From Lates calcarifer (taxonomy: Eukaryota; Chordata; Actinopteri; Centropomidae), in assembly GCF_001640805.2 (NCBI RefSeq), contig NC_066836.1, positions 2,862,071 to 2,926,070 on the forward strand: a stretch of 64,000 bases of DNA. Direction: 5' to 3'. The notes below the pieces were generated by a model. It was given only the letters and a program-made list of their open reading frames with translations. It had not been told where the DNA came from and searched no databases. The position numbers and the translations under genes are program-made. Shown piece after piece: positions 59,251 through 64,000 of this stretch (the stretch's first letter is position 1; every line of letters starts with the position of its first letter).

Positions 59251-62200
59251 CAGCGGGCAGCTCAATTAGCACTTAAAGCAGGAGGAGAGCAGCTGAAATA
59301 GCCTTATCCCTGCACCGTCTGTTCATCTGACCAGCACTTGTTTTTGCATACATGCTAATCATACCTCTGAGTGTGAAGATAGTTACTCACACATGCCTAA
59401 AAGCTGGCCACTCTGGGGATTACAGGCGGCGAGGACAGTTGCTGCTGGTGGTGATCACTTTCAGACTCCGTCTTTCCTCCCTTCACTATTTTCTCGTCAT
59501 TGTTGTCGGGGGACAATAGCCGGTTGCTCAGTGAGTTGATGTCACTTCTGAGGTTTGATTTGTGTGTTGACATGTAAATAATTTCCCTGCAGAGAGGTCA
59601 CTATCAGTTTAATAAGTTAAAAAGACATCGTCCCCCTGGAGAGATGGAAGCAGTGAATGCTTGATTTACATGCTAATTAACGGAATATCTCTTTTAAATA
59701 AGTGGCGGGAAGTTCTGATCATTCCTTTCACGTTCACATATCAATCAAAGACTTTGAAAGATGGTTATGAAATGTGTGTGTGTGTGTATGTGTTTTCCAA
59801 ATTACCAACAAATTCTATGTGAAAGTATGTGAAAATTGATTGCATTTTGCTTTTACTCGGTTTCTGCAGGATCTTTCTGCGTCTTTTTCTAGTTTTCATT
59901 TTGCCCTCCAATGTCATGGCCATGCTTCCGACTGTAAAGTCATTTACTTTCTCTGATGATTTCTCAATACTAGTCCATCAAAAGTCACACAACTCAATCT
60001 TGATTTCACGGTGCATTATACCGTTTAAATAAAGGCACGATAGCTGAAAATGTTTCCAGGAAGAAAGCGTGGTATTTTCACGAATAGCGGTGCGACTTGT
60101 TTACTTTTGATGAACGTGTAAGAGACCGACATGCACAAGTTGTCTCAGAGAGGACACAGTGTACACATCCAGGAATGAGTCTCAGGTGCTGAACGACACT
60201 TTTGCTTTTTCAGTTAACACACATCATCCACCCTGTGAGCATAATAAAGAAGATATTCAAACACATACATGAGACAGGACGTGTGAACAGCTGTCTGCTT
60301 TACACATGTGAAAGTGAAACATATTCTCTGACTGTGATGGTCGTGCGTGCTGCGTTAGTATTGGTTTATTACTTTTTATCTACAAAGTCATTCATGCCTT
60401 ATTATTACTGACAATAGAGCAGAACTGGTTCTTGTGTCTCCACTGATCCAGCAGGAGTCAGGTCATCCATTCATGCAAAAAGAAAACTAATAGTGAAGTG
60501 GCCGTTCAGTGAGGGAGGTGTGAGCTGTTTGGTGGAAGAGGAGGAAGCGACGTCAGACTTGTTTTCTGACAAGTGATATCTATCTGTCACCGAGCCTCAG
60601 ACCAGGTCCTGATGACTGGGTGGGGGAAGGGTTCAAGTTACTTTTACAAAAGCATCCGTTGCGTCTGGGCCTTTTCTTTCCTTCCCTCGACTTTTTGTCT
60701 CCTGGTTTTCTTCCGTCTGAGTGGATTAGCATAGATCTTGTATGCTGACAGGACTGACCTTCACTGCAGCTAAACACTTGTCAAAATGCCAAATGTAATT
60801 ACTGAGCTCTTTAGGTCAAAGTAATGTGTTTCATCTACCTCACTTCGCCCCGTTATTGATGTGCAGGCCCTCGGACCTCAGACTGCAGTCGAGTCCCCCC
60901 CTTTCTTCCCTCCTGCGGCTCCTTGCATGTGTTGTGTGTTATGGCAAAGCGAGGGAATGTATGCGCAATTATGCCTAAGTAATGTGGTCAAATTGTTATC
61001 TGTGTGGACAAGTTTGTGCGTAGCTCCACTGCTAGATGTCTTTGTGTGACTTTGTCAGCCTATATGCTCTCAGATCCTGTGATTATGGACAATTTAAAGT
61101 TATCTGGCAGAGCCGCAGAGTGCTTCCCTAACACTGGCTTTCAAAAGTCGTCATCACCATCATCATCGCCATTACTGTTCCTCTGGAAATTGCATGGCTG
61201 GAAATTGTCGACTCCGTTATGCTGTCTTGACATCAACTGTCTCTCAAGGGAGCCCTTCTGCTTATCTTGTAATTACACTGACAGCTGACTGTAAAAACAC
61301 ATAACTTAACTTCCTGTTTAGGTGTTGAGTAAAATGCAGTGACTCTCCAGTGTTTGATGTGTTTCCCATATGATCATTTCCAAAAGCTTTCTTCTTACTT
61401 GTTTCTGATTGGTCACGACTGCAGAGAGAAATGTTTTATGCTCATATTTGACATCCCATCCATACACGCTGCCGTTAGTAACACCGCTGACTGATTTTGT
61501 GTCATGGCCGTCACTGCGTGGAACTCCTTTAATTGTTCCCATTGATCGCCGGAGTGATTGCATTGGAAACAGCTCTGATGTTGAGATCCATCCAGCAATC
61601 TCTCTCTGCCCTTCAGGTGCAGGCAAATCTATTTGAGTTAACTTCATTTCAGTTCACCTGCTAATCAGTTTTCATCGCACGCCTCAGGCTGATCGATTCT
61701 AGAAGTTTCCCTCACCTGTTGCTAAGGAGAAGAGGAGGTGAGGGGCGTGCTGGCGTTTATTTGCACAATTTGCTGTGACATCGTGCAGTGTTTTTATTTC
61801 TTCACCTGTCGTCATAGCAGAGCTGGAGGCGTTTTGTGAATTGCAAGATGCCTCATCCGAGCTTTAAAAAGCCAGCACACTCCCCCCCCCGCCCCACGCC
61901 GATCCAGAGTCACCTGTGGTTATTTTGGTCCGACTTCAGAGAGAGCGGGGAGCTGCATGCTGTCCTCTGGAGCTTTGCGAGCATCTGTGAGTCCTGCCGT
62001 GGAGTGAAGGGGAGGGATGGGAGAGGAGGGGAAGAGGGGTGGGGGGTGGGGGTGGGGGGGGACACAGGTGTTGTGCCGAGCTCGAGTTTGCACAGCGGTG
62101 CAACGTGATCCCTGAGCCAACTGCGCAGCCGCCCTGCCAGCCACTCAGCCAAGCCGCCAACCAGCCGGCCTGATTTCCCTGGCGCTGGCACTGGCCTGCT

Positions 62201-63505
62201 GGCACCGCCATCCCCTCTCTCCCACTCCCCGCAGCTGGCAGTATCTCTGCGAGTTGGCCTCTGCTCCTGACATTCGCTGTGGGGTTGGCAGACCTCTCCC
62301 AGATGGCCACCTTGTAGCAGAGCTGGCTTCGTGCTTGCATCACTTTTGCATCAGCCTCAGCGATGTGGTGGAAGGAGAGGGCTTCTGTCGGCTGTGCTGC
62401 GGCATTTCTGTACGTGAGATGTGGGAGTGCTAAACTCTGCTGCAGCTCTCACACTTTTCAGCCATGATTTGTCATTTGTGCTGTTTGTGTCGCCGCTCTT
62501 CAGGAAGCCAGTGACAGATCCTGGACTAGAAACAGACGCTATTAGAGAAAAAGGATCTGGTCTCACAATCCTGAATCCATGAATACACACTCACACACAT
62601 TAGAACCAACACTGCTTTTTAATTTAAATGGAATAGACCCATAATAACCTTCATCTTTTACATTCAGAATGACGGGACAGTGTCAAGGTGCCTCTCGGCT
62701 TCATATTTTATTTAGAATCTAATTTAAATCTTACTGCATTACCTATAATTTATATCCCACTAACTCTGTAATCCCAGCTGAACGGAAGAACAGACCTGGA
62801 CCTCCCCAAAACTTGTTAGTACTAAGGTTGAATAATTTAATATACATTTTTTAAACTGCAATGGATGGGAGTGAAATCATCTCATAGAATTTTCTTAATA
62901 TCCTTAGATTTAATGACCATGTCTGTCTGATGACTGCTCCTAATTATCACTTTCTCATCCCACTGTTTCTTAAGATTCAGCGCTGCCACAAAGTATGACA
63001 TATGGTACCTGGAATATCATGAAATTACACTTATTGAAATATTAAAAGACAGTTTCATGGCATCAGAGAACATGGAGACACTGAGGATGTTTGACAGGGA
63101 GGGTAACTTTTCAGTTGGTCAGCAGACAGACAGACAGATGAGAGCGCCGTTGATGTTGTTTCTCATTGGGCGGAGCAGAGGTGGATGCTGGGATACAGAT
63201 AATCTGATAGCTTCTCTGGAAGGTCAGCAGCTCCAAGACGTTTTGCAGTCTGTGACTGATTCAAATCCACATGTTGGCTCTCACCAAAGTTAAACTCTGT
63301 CATTGAAATGAGTTGATTTCTCTTGATTTTTTGAGTATTTACCACAGCATCACTACACCCTCCACCCTCCACCTCTGCAGCAGTAAACACTTTTCTCTTG
63401 GCAGTAGGTGAGTTGTTTTCTTTGCACTTTGCAGCTCAGACTTTGAGAATGGTCGTGTCCTCTGCTGCAGTTATTACAGACTCCTGACTGAAGCCGCCGC
63501 CTGTT

Positions 63506-63506
<1 letters not shown>

Positions 63507-63539
<33 letters not shown>
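63507..63539. repeat. (CT)n microsatellite
   Basis: A pure CT run of about 16 units. The arginine/glutamate-rich open frames on the other strand are artefacts of it. Confidence 0.95.
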
Positions 63540-63542
<3 letters not shown>

Positions 63543-64000
63543 GGAGGCCGCCTGGACCCGGCGACTCATTTTTAGCCATCTTCGAGGTGCCTGATGAGAT
63601 GTAGAGGCAGACAGCTGGATTGATTGGCCCCTCTTGAGCGCACAGGCCTTGATTACAACTGCACTCAAGTGCCCCCCACCCCCACCCCTGCCAACCACTC
63701 CACCCCACCACCCTCTCTCCCCTCAATTTCTCTCTCCCAGTCTTGGTTCTCTTGGTCTGCCTCTCTCCTCTCAGCCTCCTTATCTCTCCCTTTTCTCATG
63801 ATTTTGTTCTCCCTACAGAAAGAGAGGGTGGGGGGGGGATAAGAGGAGACTGCTGAGGAGAGAACAGGAAAGAGCAGAATGACTAACAAAGATCTGGCTC
63901 TGCTTGCGTTGGAAAGTAGAGTGGGGTGAGGATGGAGCTGCCTATTAAGAACTGGTTTGAGAATCACGATTTGATGTGAGAGAATCAGATCAATATTTTA

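Larger units (their letters stand above)
55651..64000 (+). other. ptprn2 intron 11, truncated by the window end
   Basis: I looked for the following exons (ILQTGVG motif, transmembrane helix) and did not find them. Contents are GA, TG and AC tracts at 57.0-57.4 kb, a diverged repeat at 57.95-58.85 kb, a CpG-dense patch at 58.88-59.25 kb, a G-rich and CT-rich stretch at 61.7-62.3 kb and a (CT)n tract at 63507-63539. Confidence 0.7.

Noticed and set aside
1..64000. miR-153 hairpin, which vertebrate PTPRN2 genes carry in an intron
   Set aside because: I looked for the mature sequence beginning TTGCATAGTCAC and did not find it by reading. In mammals it lies near the 3' end of the gene, beyond this window.

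Overview
The window is a stretch of a teleost fish nuclear genome. The base composition is AT-leaning, there are many (AC)n, (GA)n and (TAG)n microsatellites, several degenerate repeats are of types common in percomorph fish, the exons are small with canonical GT/AG borders and long introns, and there are intronless fish-type TRIM genes. The exact species cannot be read from the sequence.

The window lies almost entirely inside one gene on the + strand, which I identify as ptprn2 (receptor-type protein tyrosine phosphatase N2, phogrin/IA-2beta). It is a dense-core-vesicle membrane protein. Ten consecutive coding exons (6133-6183, 20382-20495, 29126-29240, 29703-29847, 32171-32561, 35999-36313, 36817-36857, 37796-38169, 45869-45955, 55571-55650) join with matching phases into 1713 nt (571 codons) without a stop. 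They encode the lumenal part: the cysteine-containing RESP18-homology region, a poorly conserved acidic/Ser-rich middle, and the start of the membrane-proximal SEA-like mature ectodomain. The signal-peptide exon should lie upstream of position 1. The transmembrane and phosphatase exons should lie downstream of 64000.

Two intact single-exon TRIM genes (RING, two B-boxes, coiled coil, PRY-SPRY; finTRIM/TRIM16/25-like) sit inside ptprn2 introns in opposite orientation: 21640-23319 (+) and 33481-35157 (-). They are paralogues that share coding sequence and about 200 bp of 5' flank. They form an inverted pair around ptprn2 exons 4-6 (counting the signal-peptide exon as 1). Their N-terminal halves are nearly identical, with one tract of about 210 bp showing no difference by eye. 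Their PRY-SPRY domains have diverged. The minus-strand copy has an interferon-response-element match just upstream of its ATG, and that match is altered in the plus-strand copy. This pair is the most interesting content of the window.

The rest is intronic. It holds a LINE reverse-transcriptase relic (about 5.6 kb), a degenerate TAG/GTA tract of about 800 bp (4.2-5.0 kb), and a composite repeat cluster at 10.8-12.1 kb with a 182-bp direct repeat. It also holds several diverged teleost interspersed repeats, a CpG-dense patch at 58.9-59.25 kb, and a few stretches that look like conserved regulatory elements, which cannot be proven without alignment. I found no tRNA, rRNA, CRISPR or other protein gene by reading.
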